Positions 33,730 to 43,800 of a stretch of DNA of 64,000 nucleotides are shown in pieces (within the stretch, counting starts at the first letter, position 1; the number at the start of each line of letters is the position of its first letter). The stretch lies in the NCBI RefSeq assembly GCF_003287955.1, contig NZ_QMKP01000001.1, forward strand, positions 310,001 through 374,000, written 5' to 3'. The stretch is from Arthrobacter sp. AQ5-06. Lineage in GTDB: Bacteria > Actinomycetota > Actinomycetes > Actinomycetales > Micrococcaceae. The position numbers were made by a program, and so were the translations under genes. The notes under the pieces are model-generated. The model saw nothing but the letters and a program-made list of their open reading frames with translations, was not told the origin of the DNA and searched no databases.

Positions 33730-36651
33730 ATGGCCACTCGTACTACTCCCGCGCCCCGAGGCGCCACTGGCGGCAAATCCAGCGCCAAATCCGGTAGCTC
33801 GGCGGGCCGCGGTGCAGGCGCCACAGCGTCCAGCCGCACCGGCAGCCGGGCCGGATCATCGGCGGATACTGCGCGCACCCGCCAGCTTCCCGCCGTCGAA
33901 CAGCGGCAGCCCTGGCTCCTGCGCGTTGTAGGCGGCGCGTGGTTGGGCGTCGGCCATCTGGTCGGCGGCGGCGTCCGCAGGATCGGCTCCGATGTCAGCG
34001 ACCTGCCGGCAGAGGAACGCCGCGACGGCGCGGCCCTGTTCAACCTTGCCCTGGGCGTCTTCATCGCCACCTTCGCCTGGTGGGGAATGACCGGCTGGTT
34101 CCCCGACGCCGTCTACAGCGTGGTCAACGGCACCTTTGGCTGGATCTCACTGCTTTTGCCGCTGATGCTTTTTGTGTGTGCCTTCCGGCTCTTCCGGCAG
34201 CCCGACGACGGCCGCGGAAACAACCGGGTGGGGATCGGTTTCCTCATCATGACCTTTGCGGGCTGCGGCCTTGCCCACGTTGTGGGCGGGCAGCCCACCG
34301 TAGCCGAAGGCTTTGACGGCCTCCGCCAGGCCGGCGGTATGCTCGGCTTCCTGGCCGCCTCACCCCTCGCGGCCATCCATGCGGCGGTGCCCGTGGTGGT
34401 CTACGGCCTGCTGGCCTTCGTCTCACTGCTCATCATTACCGCCACTCCCTTCGGTGCCATTCCGCGCCGGCTCCGGGCGTCCTATGAGCACCTGATGGGC
34501 CTGGACCTGCAGGAACCCGGCGACGCCGGGGACAGCCACGACCGCAGCTACCTCGAGGAAACGAAGGCAACCCAGGCGCCGCGGAAGAAGAAGCGGCGCT
34601 TCTTCGGTAAGGACGACGAGTCCGAAGCCGGGCTGGAAGGCTACGTGGGCGACGAAGCCTTCGAGCACGCCGTCATTGACGACGACGAGGCCGACGCAAA
34701 GTCAGGCCGTGGACCGCGCCCCGCTCCCGGCGTGCGCCGCCCCACCCAGGCGGAAATCGCCGTTGAAAAAATCAAAGCCGCCCAAGGCCTTGGCGCTGCA
34801 GCAATGCGTCCGGCAGAGGACAATGCCACCGAGGCCATCCCGCTGGTCACGCCTGGGATGGTCGCTGCCGGCTCACTCAACCCTGTCCCCGCCGCCGTTG
34901 CGCAGGTGCCGGCCAAGCCCGTCACCCCCGTGCCTCTTCCCGCGCCCATTCCGCAGCGGACCGAGCAACTCTCACTGGCGGGCGACGTCACCTACACCCT
35001 GCCGCCGTCGGACGTTCTGACCCCGGGCTCCATCCCCAAGGAGCGCACCGAAGCCAACGACGCGATTGTGGCTTCCCTGACCGAGACCCTCAACCAGTTC
35101 AACGTGGAAGCGCAGGTCACCGGCTTCAGCCGCGGGCCCACCGTCACTCGGTACGAGATCGAACTGTCCCCGGGCACCAAAGTGGAGCGCGTCACCGCCC
35201 TGTCCAAGAACATCTCGTACGCGGTTGCTTCCAGCGACGTCCGGATCCTCAGCCCTATCCCGGGCAAGTCCGCCATCGGTATCGAGATCCCCAACACGGA
35301 CCGCGAGACCGTCTCCCTCGGTGACGTCCTCCGCAGCCAGAACGCCCGCCGGACCGACCACCCGATGGTGATGGGTGTCGGCAAGGACGTCGAAGGCGGC
35401 TACGTCGTGGCGAACCTCGCTAAGATGCCCCACTTGCTCGTCGCAGGTGCCACGGGCGCTGGCAAGTCCTCGTTCGTGAACTCCATGATCACCTCGATCC
35501 TCATGCGGGCAACCCCGGACGAAGTCCGCATGGTCATGGTGGACCCCAAGCGTGTGGAACTGACCGCCTACGAAGGCGTCCCGCACCTGATCACGCCCAT
35601 CATCACCAACCCGAAGAAAGCTGCCGAGGCCCTGCAATGGGTGGTCCGCGAGATGGACGCCCGTTACGACGACCTCGCCAACTACGGGTTCAAACACATC
35701 GATGACTTCAACAAGGCAGTCCGCGCAGGCAAAGTCCAACCGCCCGTGGACTCCAAACGCGTCATCAGGCCCTACCCGTACCTGCTGGTGATCGTTGACG
35801 AGCTCGCCGACCTGATGATGGTGGCCCCGCGCGACGTGGAAGATTCCATCGTCCGCATCACCCAGCTGGCCCGTGCTGCCGGCATCCACCTGGTCCTGGC
35901 CACCCAGCGGCCTTCCGTAGACGTCGTCACCGGCCTGATCAAGGCCAACGTGCCTTCCCGGATGGCCTTCGCCACGTCCTCCGTCACGGACTCCCGCGTG
36001 GTCCTTGACCAGCCCGGTGCAGAGAAACTCATCGGCCAGGGCGACGCCCTGTTCCTGCCGATGGGTGCCTCCAAGGCCATGCGTGTCCAAGGCGCCTGGG
36101 TCACGGAGTCAGAAATCCACAAGGTCGTGGAACACGTCAAGGGCCAGCTGAAGGCCGACTACCGTGACGACGTCGCCCCCGAAGCGCAGAAGAAGCAGAT
36201 CGACGACGACATCGGGGACGATCTGGACGTGCTGCTGCAGGCGACCGAGCTGGTGGTCACCACCCAGTTCGGTTCGACGTCGATGCTCCAGCGCAAGCTC
36301 CGGGTGGGCTTCGCCAAGGCCGGACGGCTTATGGACCTCCTCGAATCCAGGGGAGTGGTTGGCCCCTCCGAAGGGTCCAAGGCACGCGACGTCCTGGTAA
36401 AGCCGGACGACCTCGCTTCGGTGCTCGCAGCCATGAAGGGCCAGGACGCGCCGGCAGTTGCTGACTCGCAGACGGCGGCGCTCAGCGACAACGCCAACGC
36501 GAACATCGCCCAGGGCGGTTATGCGGAAGACCTTGTGCAGGCGGATCTGGACCAGCGCAGCCAGAAGGTTGAGTACTTCGACGGCGCCGACGGCACCTCG
36601 GGCGACGACGAAGCCGGTTCCGAAGACGCGTGGTCACTCACCGGACGGTAG
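33730..36651 (+). CDS. ftsK: DNA translocase FtsK/SpoIIIE
   Basis: 973 residues. A Gly/Ser/Arg-rich N terminus precedes four membrane helices (about 100-260), then an acidic/Pro linker to about 420. The motor domain follows, with Walker A GATGAGKSS near residue 573, Walker B in LLVIVDELADLMM and the LATQRPSVDVVTG motif. The C-terminal gamma domain (FGSTSMLQRKLRVGFAKAGR) binds the KOPS-directed DNA. It pumps the chromosome terminus through the division septum. I chose the ATG at 33730; a GTG at 33721 is in frame. Confidence 0.97.
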   Translation: MATRTTPAPRGATGGKSSAKSGSSAGRGAGATASSRTGSRAGSSADTARTRQLPAVEQRQPWLLRVVGGAWLGVGHLVGGGVRRIGSDVSDLPAEERRDGAALFNLALGVFIATFAWWGMTGWFPDAVYSVVNGTFGWISLLLPLMLFVCAFRLFRQPDDGRGNNRVGIGFLIMTFAGCGLAHVVGGQPTVAEGFDGLRQAGGMLGFLAASPLAAIHAAVPVVVYGLLAFVSLLIITATPFGAIPRRLRASYEHLMGLDLQEPGDAGDSHDRSYLEETKATQAPRKKKRRFFGKDDESEAGLEGYVGDEAFEHAVIDDDEADAKSGRGPRPAPGVRRPTQAEIAVEKIKAAQGLGAAAMRPAEDNATEAIPLVTPGMVAAGSLNPVPAAVAQVPAKPVTPVPLPAPIPQRTEQLSLAGDVTYTLPPSDVLTPGSIPKERTEANDAIVASLTETLNQFNVEAQVTGFSRGPTVTRYEIELSPGTKVERVTALSKNISYAVASSDVRILSPIPGKSAIGIEIPNTDRETVSLGDVLRSQNARRTDHPMVMGVGKDVEGGYVVANLAKMPHLLVAGATGAGKSSFVNSMITSILMRATPDEVRMVMVDPKRVELTAYEGVPHLITPIITNPKKAAEALQWVVREMDARYDDLANYGFKHIDDFNKAVRAGKVQPPVDSKRVIRPYPYLLVIVDELADLMMVAPRDVEDSIVRITQLARAAGIHLVLATQRPSVDVVTGLIKANVPSRMAFATSSVTDSRVVLDQPGAEKLIGQGDALFLPMGASKAMRVQGAWVTESEIHKVVEHVKGQLKADYRDDVAPEAQKKQIDDDIGDDLDVLLQATELVVTTQFGSTSMLQRKLRVGFAKAGRLMDLLESRGVVGPSEGSKARDVLVKPDDLASVLAAMKGQDAPAVADSQTAALSDNANANIAQGGYAEDLVQADLDQRSQKVEYFDGADGTSGDDEAGSEDAWSLTGR

Positions 36652-36660
36652 CCTAGGAGT

Positions 36661-37296
36661 GTGACTAGCACCGAAGCAACTGCCGCCGGCTCCAGCAGCC
36701 CAGGAATCTGGAATCTTCCCAACATCCTGACCATGCTGCGCATCGCCCTGGTGCCGTTCTTCGTCTGGTTCCTCCTCGCCGATGCTCCCGGGCTGAGCAG
36801 CGAGTCAGGGCCCTGGCGCTGGGCCGCGGTGGTGGCTTTCGCCGTCGCTATCTACACTGACAAGCTCGACGGCGACATCGCCAGGAGCCGCGGCCTCGTC
36901 ACCAATTTCGGCAAAATTGCAGACCCCATCGCCGACAAGCTCCTCATCGGCTCAGCACTGGTGATGCTCTCCATCCTGAATGAACTGCCGTGGTGGGTCA
37001 CCATCGTCATCCTCGTCAGGGAATGGGGCATCACCGCCCTTCGCTTCTTGGTCATCCGGTACGGTGTCATCCCGGCCTCGCGCGGAGGCAAGCTCAAGAC
37101 CGTCGTTCAGACAGCCGCGATCTTCCTGTACCTCCTGCCACTCGGCGCGCTGGCACCGTGGCTTGTGTGGGTGGCTTTCGCCGTCATGATGGTGGCCGTA
37201 CTGATCACGGTGTGGACCGGCGTCGAATACGTCATTGAAGCCCTGCGAATTCGGTCACAGGGCAAACGGGCCGGAAAAACTACAGCTGGCAACTAG
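36661..37296 (+). CDS. pgsA: CDP-diacylglycerol--glycerol-3-phosphate 3-phosphatidyltransferase
   Basis: 211 residues, a membrane CDP-alcohol phosphatidyltransferase. The signature DGDIARSRG, G, then D-PIA-D is complete at about 64-86, and four to five hydrophobic helices surround it. The product, phosphatidylglycerol phosphate, feeds anionic phospholipid synthesis. PgsA is preferred to a phosphatidylinositol-phosphate synthase because of NLPNILTMLRIALVP at the start and the position between ftsK and pncC. The GTG start is nine bases past the ftsK stop. Confidence 0.93.
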   Translation: MTSTEATAAGSSSPGIWNLPNILTMLRIALVPFFVWFLLADAPGLSSESGPWRWAAVVAFAVAIYTDKLDGDIARSRGLVTNFGKIADPIADKLLIGSALVMLSILNELPWWVTIVILVREWGITALRFLVIRYGVIPASRGGKLKTVVQTAAIFLYLLPLGALAPWLVWVAFAVMMVAVLITVWTGVEYVIEALRIRSQGKRAGKTTAGN

Positions 37297-37305
37297 GGAG
37301 CCGAC

Positions 37306-37785
37306 GTGACCAACCTTCACCACCTGGCGGAACAGGCAGTCAAAAATGCCCTGGAATTGGGCCGCACCGTAGCGACCGCGGAGTCGCTCACTGCGGGAAT
37401 GGTCAGTGCCGTTCTCGCCGACACAGCCGGAGCCTCAGGCATGCTCCAAGGCGGCGTGGTGGCCTACCAGAACTCCGTCAAAGTGGACGTCCTGGGCGTT
37501 CCGGCAGAGCTGCTGGCCGCCGCCGGGTCCGTTGACGGCGCCGTAGCAGCGGCCATGGCGGCCGGGGCCAGGACTGCGCTGCGTGCTGACATCGGCGTCG
37601 CCACCACAGGGGTAGCCGGCCCGGAGGACCATGACGGCAAGGCGGTGGGGACGGTGTTCATCGGGGTTGCCACAGCGGCCGGTGCATCCTACGTCGAGTA
37701 CGGCTTCACGGGTAACCGCGCAGAGATCCGCGGACAGGCTTGTGGTGCTGCACTGGAAAGTCTGATCGCGGCCCTGCCTTCCTGA
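37306..37785 (+). CDS. pncC: CinA C-terminal domain nicotinamide-nucleotide amidohydrolase
   Basis: 159 residues containing only the C-terminal CinA amidohydrolase domain: TVATAESLTAGMVSAVLADT near residue 25, and IGVATTGVAGPEDHDGKAVG near 95. The N-terminal molybdopterin-binding-like domain is missing, the usual stand-alone form in actinobacteria. Such enzymes deamidate NMN. It starts nine bases past pgsA and ends before the ClgR-like regulator; ftsK-pgsA-pncC-clgR is a conserved run. Confidence 0.9.
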   Translation: MTNLHHLAEQAVKNALELGRTVATAESLTAGMVSAVLADTAGASGMLQGGVVAYQNSVKVDVLGVPAELLAAAGSVDGAVAAAMAAGARTALRADIGVATTGVAGPEDHDGKAVGTVFIGVATAAGASYVEYGFTGNRAEIRGQACGAALESLIAALPS

Positions 37786-37890
37786 AGCTACCGGGCGTAA
37801 AGTTGCCGGGAACAAATCCCGGTGTCCATTAGTTATTACATTGTGTCGCTTCCGGAGAGCGGAGGCGCCTAGGATGAATAAACCACCACG

Positions 37891-37913
37891 GTTCGCTCCA
37901 CGGCGGACCGAAC
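37891..37913. promoter_or_regulatory. Possible autoregulatory operator upstream of the ClgR-like gene
   Basis: GTTCGCTCCACGGCGGACCGAAC has flanking GTTCG/CGAAC inverted ends and resembles the GTTCGC-N5-GCG type sites described for ClgR, but the spacing here is six bases. It lies 25-47 bases upstream of the start at 37938. The match is approximate. Confidence 0.4.
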
Positions 37914-37937
37914 TTATGAGGGAGCAAGGCGATACAG

Positions 37938-38390
37938 ATGGTAAAGCAGCCCGTATCCATTAACGGCGTTGTCCGCTGGAAGGATGTGGGCCTCGCCGAT
38001 CAGGCCAAGAGCGAACAGAAGGAGCGCAAGATGGTTGTCCTCCGTCACGAAATCGGTGATGTCCTGCGCGATGTACGCCAGCGCCAGGGACGCACGCTCC
38101 GCGAGGTTTCGCACAGTGCCCGTGTTTCCTTGGGCTACCTCAGCGAAGTAGAGCGCGGCCAGAAGGAAGCTTCATCAGAGCTCCTCTCGTCAATCTGCTC
38201 AGCCCTCGACGTGCCGCTGTCCAGCATGCTCAGGGAAGTCAGCGACCGTGTCGCCGTCGCCGAGGGCGTTGCCGTTCCGGACACCGTTCCTCAGGAATTC
38301 TCACAGCGCTATGGCCGCGACCTTGATCGCGATTTGAGCGCTGAACTCAACAACGAACTGTCCAAGGGCCTGCTTTCCGGCGCACGGTAA
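37938..38390 (+). CDS. clgR: Helix-turn-helix XRE-type regulator, ClgR-like
   Basis: 150 residues (120 if started at 38028). The HTH region [20 protein letters not shown], then [20 protein letters not shown], matches ClgR, the actinobacterial activator of clp protease and other stress genes. It is encoded after pncC and before recA, the conserved position. An internal ATG at 38028 has AAGGAG seven bases upstream, a better ribosome site than that for 37938, so the shorter form may be the real protein. The longer form is kept because its extra codons have the same high GC3 as the rest. Confidence 0.87.
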   Translation: MVKQPVSINGVVRWKDVGLADQAKSEQKERKMVVLRHEIGDVLRDVRQRQGRTLREVSHSARVSLGYLSEVERGQKEASSELLSSICSALDVPLSSMLREVSDRVAVAEGVAVPDTVPQEFSQRYGRDLDRDLSAELNNELSKGLLSGAR

Positions 38391-38418
38391 GCCGTCCGCA
38401 GGAGCCAGACAGGAAGTA

Positions 38419-38456
38419 CAACAAAGCCTCCGGCCATGGGCCGGAGGCTTTTGTTG
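38419..38456. terminator. Bidirectional terminator between clgR-like and MarR-like genes
   Basis: CAACAAAGCCTCCGGCC (38419-38435) pairs with GGCCGGAGGCTTTTGTTG (38439-38456) around an ATG loop, with one extra T. A and T runs flank a GC stem on both sides, as expected for two convergent genes ending here. Confidence 0.85.
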
Positions 38457-38466
38457 CGTGCGGTGG

Positions 38467-39039
38467 CTATCTTTCAGTGTCGCCGGCGGACGGGTCCTTT
38501 GCGCAGCCGTCGAGTTCAAAGATGGAGTTGAGCTTTGCCATGTATTCGGCGAGGGTCTGCAGTTCCCCGACCGGCCACTCACCCAGTCGCTCACGGAAGT
38601 CCTGGCGGCGCGCATCCTGGACCTGATGCATTTTTTCCTCGCCCTTTTCGGTGAGGCGGATCGATTGCGCCCTTCCGTCCAGTGGATCAGCTTCCTTGAA
38701 CACCAACCCGATGCTTTCCAGGAAGGCGATCTGGCGGCTGACGGAAGGCTTTCCCACGCCGATGTTCAGGGCGAGGTCTGTCAACCGGATGGGTCCCTCG
38801 CGCCGGATGACCGCAAGCAGGCCGTAGGCCGCCGGCTCCATGTCCGGGTGCACCTGCCGGGAGAGCTGATGGGACACCGAACGGGCACGCCGCCAGAAGA
38901 GACTTATTTGGTGTTCCACGGTGTTCAGGGCTTCATCGACGGTGTCCTTGTCGGTGCCTGCCTCCACAGGGGACGTCGCGGGAAGGCCTGTCGCGGGAAG
39001 GCCTGACTCAGGAAGGCCTGTCGCAGGAGGGTTGCTCAT
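38467..39039 (-). CDS. MarR family transcriptional regulator
   Basis: 190 residues. A winged-helix domain (residues about 40-150) contains AAYGLLAVIRREGPIRLTDL and NIGVGKPSVSRQIAFLESIG, the recognition helix, and the wing DPLDGRAQSIRLTEKG. The ligand and targets are unknown. The N terminus is odd: GLPESGLPATGLPATS, made by a 15-base repeat (GGAAGGCCTGtcgcg type) in three copies just after the start. Confidence 0.88.
   Translation of the reverse strand: MSNPPATGLPESGLPATGLPATSPVEAGTDKDTVDEALNTVEHQISLFWRRARSVSHQLSRQVHPDMEPAAYGLLAVIRREGPIRLTDLALNIGVGKPSVSRQIAFLESIGLVFKEADPLDGRAQSIRLTEKGEEKMHQVQDARRQDFRERLGEWPVGELQTLAEYMAKLNSIFELDGCAKDPSAGDTER
38981..39025 (-). repeat. 15-base tandem repeat at the start of the MarR gene (three copies)
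   Basis: GGAAGGCCTG begins at 38981, 38996 and 39011, a period of 15 bases, so five residues (GLPxx) are repeated. The frame is kept. Copies 1 and 3 differ at one base; copy 2 differs at several of the last five. Confidence 0.9.
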
Positions 39040-39080
39040 GGCAACAATTCTAGGGTCCGGGACCGTGAGAGACTCTATTG

Positions 39081-39305
39081 GTGCGGATCAGTGACTATTG
39101 GCGGCTTATGGACGACGAATTCGGGGCTGGCTACTCCCGGGTCTTGAGCAGCACCCTGGTCCTGGCCGGGGCCGGCGGGCGCACCGCCGACCAGGCACTC
39201 GCAGCCGGGGTGAACCCCCGGCAGGTATGGTCGGCCGTCTGCGACGTCCAGGATGTGCCGCCGGAGCGGCGCCTGGGACGCGACGTCAAACCCCTGCGCG
39301 ACTGA
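39081..39305 (+). CDS. DUF3046 family small protein
   Basis: 74 residues with the DUF3046 pattern: RISDYWRLMDDEFGAGYSRV at the N terminus, GGRTADQALAAG in the middle and DVPPERRLGRD at the end. This gene lies just upstream of recA in many actinobacteria, and its role is not established. The GTG at 39081 was chosen over a TTG at 39078. It is divergent from the MarR-like gene, with a 41-base gap. Confidence 0.88.
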   Translation: MRISDYWRLMDDEFGAGYSRVLSSTLVLAGAGGRTADQALAAGVNPRQVWSAVCDVQDVPPERRLGRDVKPLRD

Positions 39306-39380
39306 CGCCGCCACCAACGCGTCCGCCTTTCTCCAGGCCCATGTGCGCCCCTTTCTGCGCTGACACGCCGCCGGATCTGT

Positions 39381-39409
39381 TCGAATATCTGTTCGGGTAA
39401 AGCTATGCT
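39381..39409 (+). promoter_or_regulatory. SOS box and -10 element of the recA promoter
   Basis: TCGAATATCTGTTCGG (39381-39396) matches the LexA consensus except at two bases, and TATGCT (39404-39409) follows as a -10. The left part of the box falls where the -35 would be, so LexA would compete directly with polymerase. It lies about 130 bases upstream of the recA start; the remaining leader has no gene. Confidence 0.75.
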
Positions 39410-39540
39410 TTTCGTAGTGGGTTATCCACATAGGCAATGTCATCCGGCCAGAATGTCAGCGGGTGCCATTAGCGTCAGAGATGACCAAGAAATGGCCGCT
39501 GAGGCCACTCCAAAGCGAGAAAGCATTAGAGGTGTGAACC

Positions 39541-40599
39541 ATGGCGGCAGCCCCGGATCGTCAAAAGGCGCTCGACGCAGCGCTGGCACAGATTGACAAG
39601 CAGTTCGGCAAGGGCTCGGTCATGCGGCTGGGCGATGAAGTCCGTGCCCCTATCGAGGTCATCCCCACCGGATCCATCGCGTTGGACGTGGCTTTGGGAA
39701 TTGGCGGCCTGCCCCGCGGCCGCGTAGTGGAGATCTACGGTCCGGAATCTTCGGGTAAGACCACCGTGGCCCTGCACGCAGTTGCCAACGCGCAGCGCCT
39801 GGGCGGCATTGCCGCCTTCATCGATGCCGAGCACGCCCTGGACCCTGAATACGCCGCCCGGCTGGGCGTGGATACGGACGCCCTCCTGGTCTCGCAGCCG
39901 GATACAGGCGAGCAGGCCCTGGAAATCATGGACATGCTGATCGGCTCCGGCTCGCTGGACGTCATCGTCATCGACTCCGTTGCTGCCCTTGTGCCGCGAG
40001 CGGAAATCGAGGGCGACATGGGCGACAGCCACGTGGGTCTGCAGGCCCGCCTCATGAGCCAGGCGCTGCGAAAGATCACCGGCCGCCTGAGCCAGACCAA
40101 AACCACCGCCATCTTCATCAACCAGCTCCGTGAAAAGATCGGCGTGTTCTTCGGCTCCCCGGAGACCACCACCGGCGGTAAGGCCTTGAAGTTCTACGCG
40201 TCCATCCGCATCGACGTCCGTCGGATCCAGACGCTCAAAGAAGGTGCCGACTCCGTCGGTAACCGCACCAAAGCCAAGATCGTCAAGAACAAGATGGCCC
40301 CGCCCTTCAAGATCGCCGAATTCGACATCATCTATGGCCAGGGCATTTCCCGCGAGGGCGGCATCATCGACATGGGCGTTGAGCACGGCATTATCAAAAA
40401 GTCGGGTTCGTGGTTCACGTACGACGGCGACCAGCTGGGCCAGGGCATGGAGAACTCCCGCAGGTTCCTGCGCGACAACCCCGAGCTGGCGACCGAACTG
40501 GAGCGCCTGATCAAGGAGAAGCTTGGTGTCGGGGTAGTCAAGCCAGCCGAAGCCGAGGCCAAAGAGACACCGAAGCTGAAGGCTGTTGACGGCTTCTAG
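39541..40599 (+). CDS. recA: Recombinase RecA
   Basis: 352 residues. Walker A is GPESSGKTT at 67-75, loop L1 and L2 regions follow ([18 protein letters not shown] and [20 protein letters not shown]), and the C-terminal domain ends acidic. It forms the ssDNA filament for homologous recombination and promotes LexA self-cleavage in the SOS response. The ATG lies 19 bases after a stretch with AGCGAGAAAGC, without a strong Shine-Dalgarno. It overlaps the start of recX by 14 bases. Confidence 0.99.
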   Translation: MAAAPDRQKALDAALAQIDKQFGKGSVMRLGDEVRAPIEVIPTGSIALDVALGIGGLPRGRVVEIYGPESSGKTTVALHAVANAQRLGGIAAFIDAEHALDPEYAARLGVDTDALLVSQPDTGEQALEIMDMLIGSGSLDVIVIDSVAALVPRAEIEGDMGDSHVGLQARLMSQALRKITGRLSQTKTTAIFINQLREKIGVFFGSPETTTGGKALKFYASIRIDVRRIQTLKEGADSVGNRTKAKIVKNKMAPPFKIAEFDIIYGQGISREGGIIDMGVEHGIIKKSGSWFTYDGDQLGQGMENSRRFLRDNPELATELERLIKEKLGVGVVKPAEAEAKETPKLKAVDGF

Positions 40600-41281
40600 G
40601 GACGCCCCTGACCTGACGGCCGGGCAGAGCGCCGGATGGCGTGCGGCCGGGCAGGACGCCGGATCGGAGCGACGGCAGCGGAGACGGGGCGGCGGACGCC
40701 CCGGCTTCGGACCGGACGGACCCGATCCGGATGCTGCCATCGCCGCAGACGCAAACGCAGAACCGGATCCCGCGTCCGTGGCGCGGGCCATCGTGCTTCG
40801 GCAGCTGACCAGTTCGGCCAAGAGCCGGCTGCAACTGGCGCGGAAACTGGCCGAGCGGAACATTCCGGAGGATGTGGCGGAAGCCGTCCTGGACCGCTTC
40901 CAGGAGGTCCGCCTCATTGACGACGCCGAGTTCGCCGACATGTGGGTGCGCAGCCGGTCGCAGTCTCGGAAGCTCGCCAAAGGGGCCCTCCGGCGCGAAC
41001 TGGCGGGCAAAGGGATTGACGCGGACACCGCTGCCGCCGCGCTGGAACAGCTTTCCGACGCGGACGAGGAAGTGTCTGCCCGGCTCCTGGTGGAGCGGAA
41101 GCTCCGGGCAGGCACAGATTTGTCGGACCGCGCCGAGCGGGACAAGATCACCCGGCGGTTGGCGTCAATGCTGGCCCGCAAGGGCTATCAGCCGTCGCAG
41201 GCGTTCCGGATCGTCGGAGAGGTGCTCGACGCACGTGCAGATAGCCAGGCAGAGCCACCGGACGGCCTGCTGGATCCATAG
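40586..41281 (+). CDS. recX: RecX regulatory protein
   Basis: 231 residues. The C-terminal 155 residues are the RecX three-helix repeats ([20 protein letters not shown] then [20 protein letters not shown]). RecX blocks RecA filament extension. The first 60 residues are Arg/Gly/Asp-rich and probably disordered. The TTG at 40586 overlaps recA, suggesting translational coupling; the next good starts are inside the disordered part, so the exact start is uncertain. Confidence 0.9.
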   Translation: MTASRDAPDLTAGQSAGWRAAGQDAGSERRQRRRGGGRPGFGPDGPDPDAAIAADANAEPDPASVARAIVLRQLTSSAKSRLQLARKLAERNIPEDVAEAVLDRFQEVRLIDDAEFADMWVRSRSQSRKLAKGALRRELAGKGIDADTAAAALEQLSDADEEVSARLLVERKLRAGTDLSDRAERDKITRRLASMLARKGYQPSQAFRIVGEVLDARADSQAEPPDGLLDP

Positions 41282-41340
41282 GCCGCCGGAGCGGCGCCTC
41301 CGCCGATCCGGCAACCTGAGCGACCCGGTACCCTTAACAG

Positions 41341-42891
41341 GTGAGTTTGACCATTCCTTCCCCCGCATCCGGTACCGCCCCGCCAGCCGAGCCTGCCCTC
41401 CGGCAGCCCCGCACCTATCAGGTGCGCACGTTTGGCTGCCAGATGAACGTGCATGATTCGGAGCGGATGGCAGGCATGCTCGAGGATGCGGGCTACGTAC
41501 CGGCCAGCGGTGTGCCGGCCGACGTCGTGGTGTTCAACACCTGCGCCGTCCGGGAAAACGCCGACAACAAGCTCTACGGCAACCTAGGCATGCTGGCCCC
41601 GGTCAAGGCGGCCAACCCGGGGATGCAGATCGCCGTGGGAGGCTGCCTGGCCCAGAAGGACCGCGAGACCATCCTGAAAAAGGCTCCCTGGGTGGACGCC
41701 GTCTTCGGCACCCACAACGTCGGGGCGCTCCCGGCGCTGTTGGACCGGGCCCGGCACAACAACGAAGCCCAGCTCGAAATCCTCGAATCCCTGGACGTCT
41801 TCCCTTCCACGCTGCCCACCAAGCGTGACTCGGTGTATTCCGGCTGGGTGTCCATCTCGGTCGGTTGCAACAACACCTGCACCTTCTGCATCGTCCCGGC
41901 CCTGCGCGGGAAGGAAAAGGACCGCCGCCCGGGCGACATCCTGGCTGAAATCCAGGCCCTGGTGGATGACGGCGCCATCGAAGTCACCCTGCTGGGCCAG
42001 AACGTGAACTCCTACGGCGTGGAGTTCGGTGACCGGCAGGCGTTCTCCAAGCTCCTACGCGCGTGCGGGGAGATCAAGGGCCTGGAACGGGTCCGCTTCA
42101 CCAGCCCCCACCCCGCCGCCTTCACCGACGACGTCATTGACGCCATGGCCGAAACCCCCAACGTGATGCCGCAGCTGCACATGCCGCTGCAGTCCGGGTC
42201 CGACAAAGTCCTGAAGGACATGAAACGCTCCTACCGGTCCACCAAATTCCTCGGCATCCTGGACAAGGTCCGCGAGAAGATCCCGCACGCCGCCATCTCC
42301 ACCGACATCATTGTCGGCTTCCCCGGCGAAACCGAGGAAGACTTCCAAGCCACCCTCGATGTTGTGGAGCAGTCGCGCTTCGCTACCGCTTTCACCTTCC
42401 AGTACTCGAAGCGTCCGGGTACTCCGGCCGCGGACCTGCCGGACCAGCTTCCCAAGGCTGTGGTCCAGGAGCGATTTGAACGCTTGACCGCGCTGCAGGA
42501 CAGGATTGCTGCCGAGGAAAACGCCAGGCAGCTTGGCCGCCGGGTAGAGGTGATGGTCACTGCCCATTCAGGGCGCAAGTCCGAAGAAACCCACAGGCTG
42601 TCCGGCCGGTCCCAGGACCAGCGGCTGGTGCACTTCTCTGTTCCCGACGGGGCAGAGGCGCCACGACCCGGGGACCTGGTCACCGTGACCATCACCGAAG
42701 CCGCAGCCTTCCACCTTGTGGCAGACCCGTCGGTGCAGGACTACAGCCTGCGACGTTCCCGCGCTGGGGATGCCTGGGACAGGTCCCAGGCAGATTCGTG
42801 CGGCGCTTCCGTTCCCGCTGCCGCAGGCGGTGGCGGCGGACGGACCGGAGTCTCGCTGGGTATGCCCACGCTGCCTGTCCGGAGCCGCTGA
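41341..42891 (+). CDS. miaB: tRNA-2-methylthio-N6-dimethylallyladenosine synthase
   Basis: 516 residues, a radical SAM methylthiotransferase acting on A37 of tRNAs after MiaA. The N-terminal UPF0004 domain holds three Cys ([18 protein letters not shown]), and the radical SAM motif is [11 protein letters not shown] near residue 177. The TRAM domain is near 400-460. The last 55 residues beyond the TRAM domain are extra and low-complexity, longer than the typical 440-480. The GTG start is 60 bases after recX. miaA follows three bases later. Confidence 0.97.
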   Translation: MSLTIPSPASGTAPPAEPALRQPRTYQVRTFGCQMNVHDSERMAGMLEDAGYVPASGVPADVVVFNTCAVRENADNKLYGNLGMLAPVKAANPGMQIAVGGCLAQKDRETILKKAPWVDAVFGTHNVGALPALLDRARHNNEAQLEILESLDVFPSTLPTKRDSVYSGWVSISVGCNNTCTFCIVPALRGKEKDRRPGDILAEIQALVDDGAIEVTLLGQNVNSYGVEFGDRQAFSKLLRACGEIKGLERVRFTSPHPAAFTDDVIDAMAETPNVMPQLHMPLQSGSDKVLKDMKRSYRSTKFLGILDKVREKIPHAAISTDIIVGFPGETEEDFQATLDVVEQSRFATAFTFQYSKRPGTPAADLPDQLPKAVVQERFERLTALQDRIAAEENARQLGRRVEVMVTAHSGRKSEETHRLSGRSQDQRLVHFSVPDGAEAPRPGDLVTVTITEAAAFHLVADPSVQDYSLRRSRAGDAWDRSQADSCGASVPAAAGGGGGRTGVSLGMPTLPVRSR

Positions 42892-42894
42892 CCG

Positions 42895-43791
42895 GTGGCC
42901 CAGCCTCCGGTTATTGCTGTTGTTGGTCCCACGGGGTCGGGCAAGTCCGATCTGGCCGTGAGCCTTGCGCTGGAGCTGGACGGCGAGGTCATCAACGCCG
43001 ATGCCATGCAGTTCTATCGCGGGATGGACATCGGCACCGCCAAGATCACGCCGGCAGAACGCAGGGGCGTTCCCCATCACCTTCTGGACATCCTGGACGT
43101 CACGGAGGAAGCCAGCGTTTCAGACTTCCAGAAGCAGGCCCGGAGCCTCATCTGCGACATCCACGCCCGCGGCAAGCGCGCCATTCTGGCGGGCGGTTCG
43201 GGTCTCTACGTGCGGGCTGCCCTCGATGTCCTCGAATTTCCCGGCACGGATCATGTCCTCCGGCGGCAGCTTGAGGCTGAGCTGGATGAAGTCGGCCAGG
43301 ATGCCCTCCTGGCACGGCTCCGGGAGGTGGATCCGGTGTCCGCGGGCCGTGTCTCCGATTCGCGCCGGATCATCAGGGCGCTCGAAGTCCACGAGCTCAC
43401 CGGCCGGCCCTTCAGCTCCTTTATGCCCCAGCGGGAGTATTTCCAGCCTGCCGTCCAGATCGGGCTGGCGGTGGACCGCGACGTCCTGCGTGAACGGTTG
43501 GCTCTGCGCGTCCACAACATGGTGGACAAGGGGCTGTTGGCGGAAGTGCGCCGGCTGGACGCGGCGGGTCTCCGCGGTGGCAAAACTGCGCCGCGGGCTC
43601 TGGGCTATGCCCAGTTCCTGAAAGTTCTGGACGGCGGCTCAACAGTTGCCGAGGCTGCCGAGGACACCATTGTGGCCACCCGGCAGTTCGCCAGGCGCCA
43701 GCTCACGTGGTTCCGTGCCGATCCTCGCATCACCTGGCTGGACTGGCAAGCGCCGGACCTTGCGGCCCAGGCTGTGGCTCTCAGCCGGTAA
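42895..43791 (+). CDS. miaA: tRNA dimethylallyltransferase
   Basis: 298 residues, transferring dimethylallyl to A37 of tRNAs that read UNN codons. Walker A is [11 protein letters not shown] near residue 10, then [17 protein letters not shown] and [16 protein letters not shown] (the family landmark). The product is the substrate of MiaB, encoded directly upstream, so the order is functional: both act on the same base. The GTG start is three bases past the miaB stop. Confidence 0.97.
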   Translation: MAQPPVIAVVGPTGSGKSDLAVSLALELDGEVINADAMQFYRGMDIGTAKITPAERRGVPHHLLDILDVTEEASVSDFQKQARSLICDIHARGKRAILAGGSGLYVRAALDVLEFPGTDHVLRRQLEAELDEVGQDALLARLREVDPVSAGRVSDSRRIIRALEVHELTGRPFSSFMPQREYFQPAVQIGLAVDRDVLRERLALRVHNMVDKGLLAEVRRLDAAGLRGGKTAPRALGYAQFLKVLDGGSTVAEAAEDTIVATRQFARRQLTWFRADPRITWLDWQAPDLAAQAVALSR

Positions 43792-43800
43792 TCTAGGACC

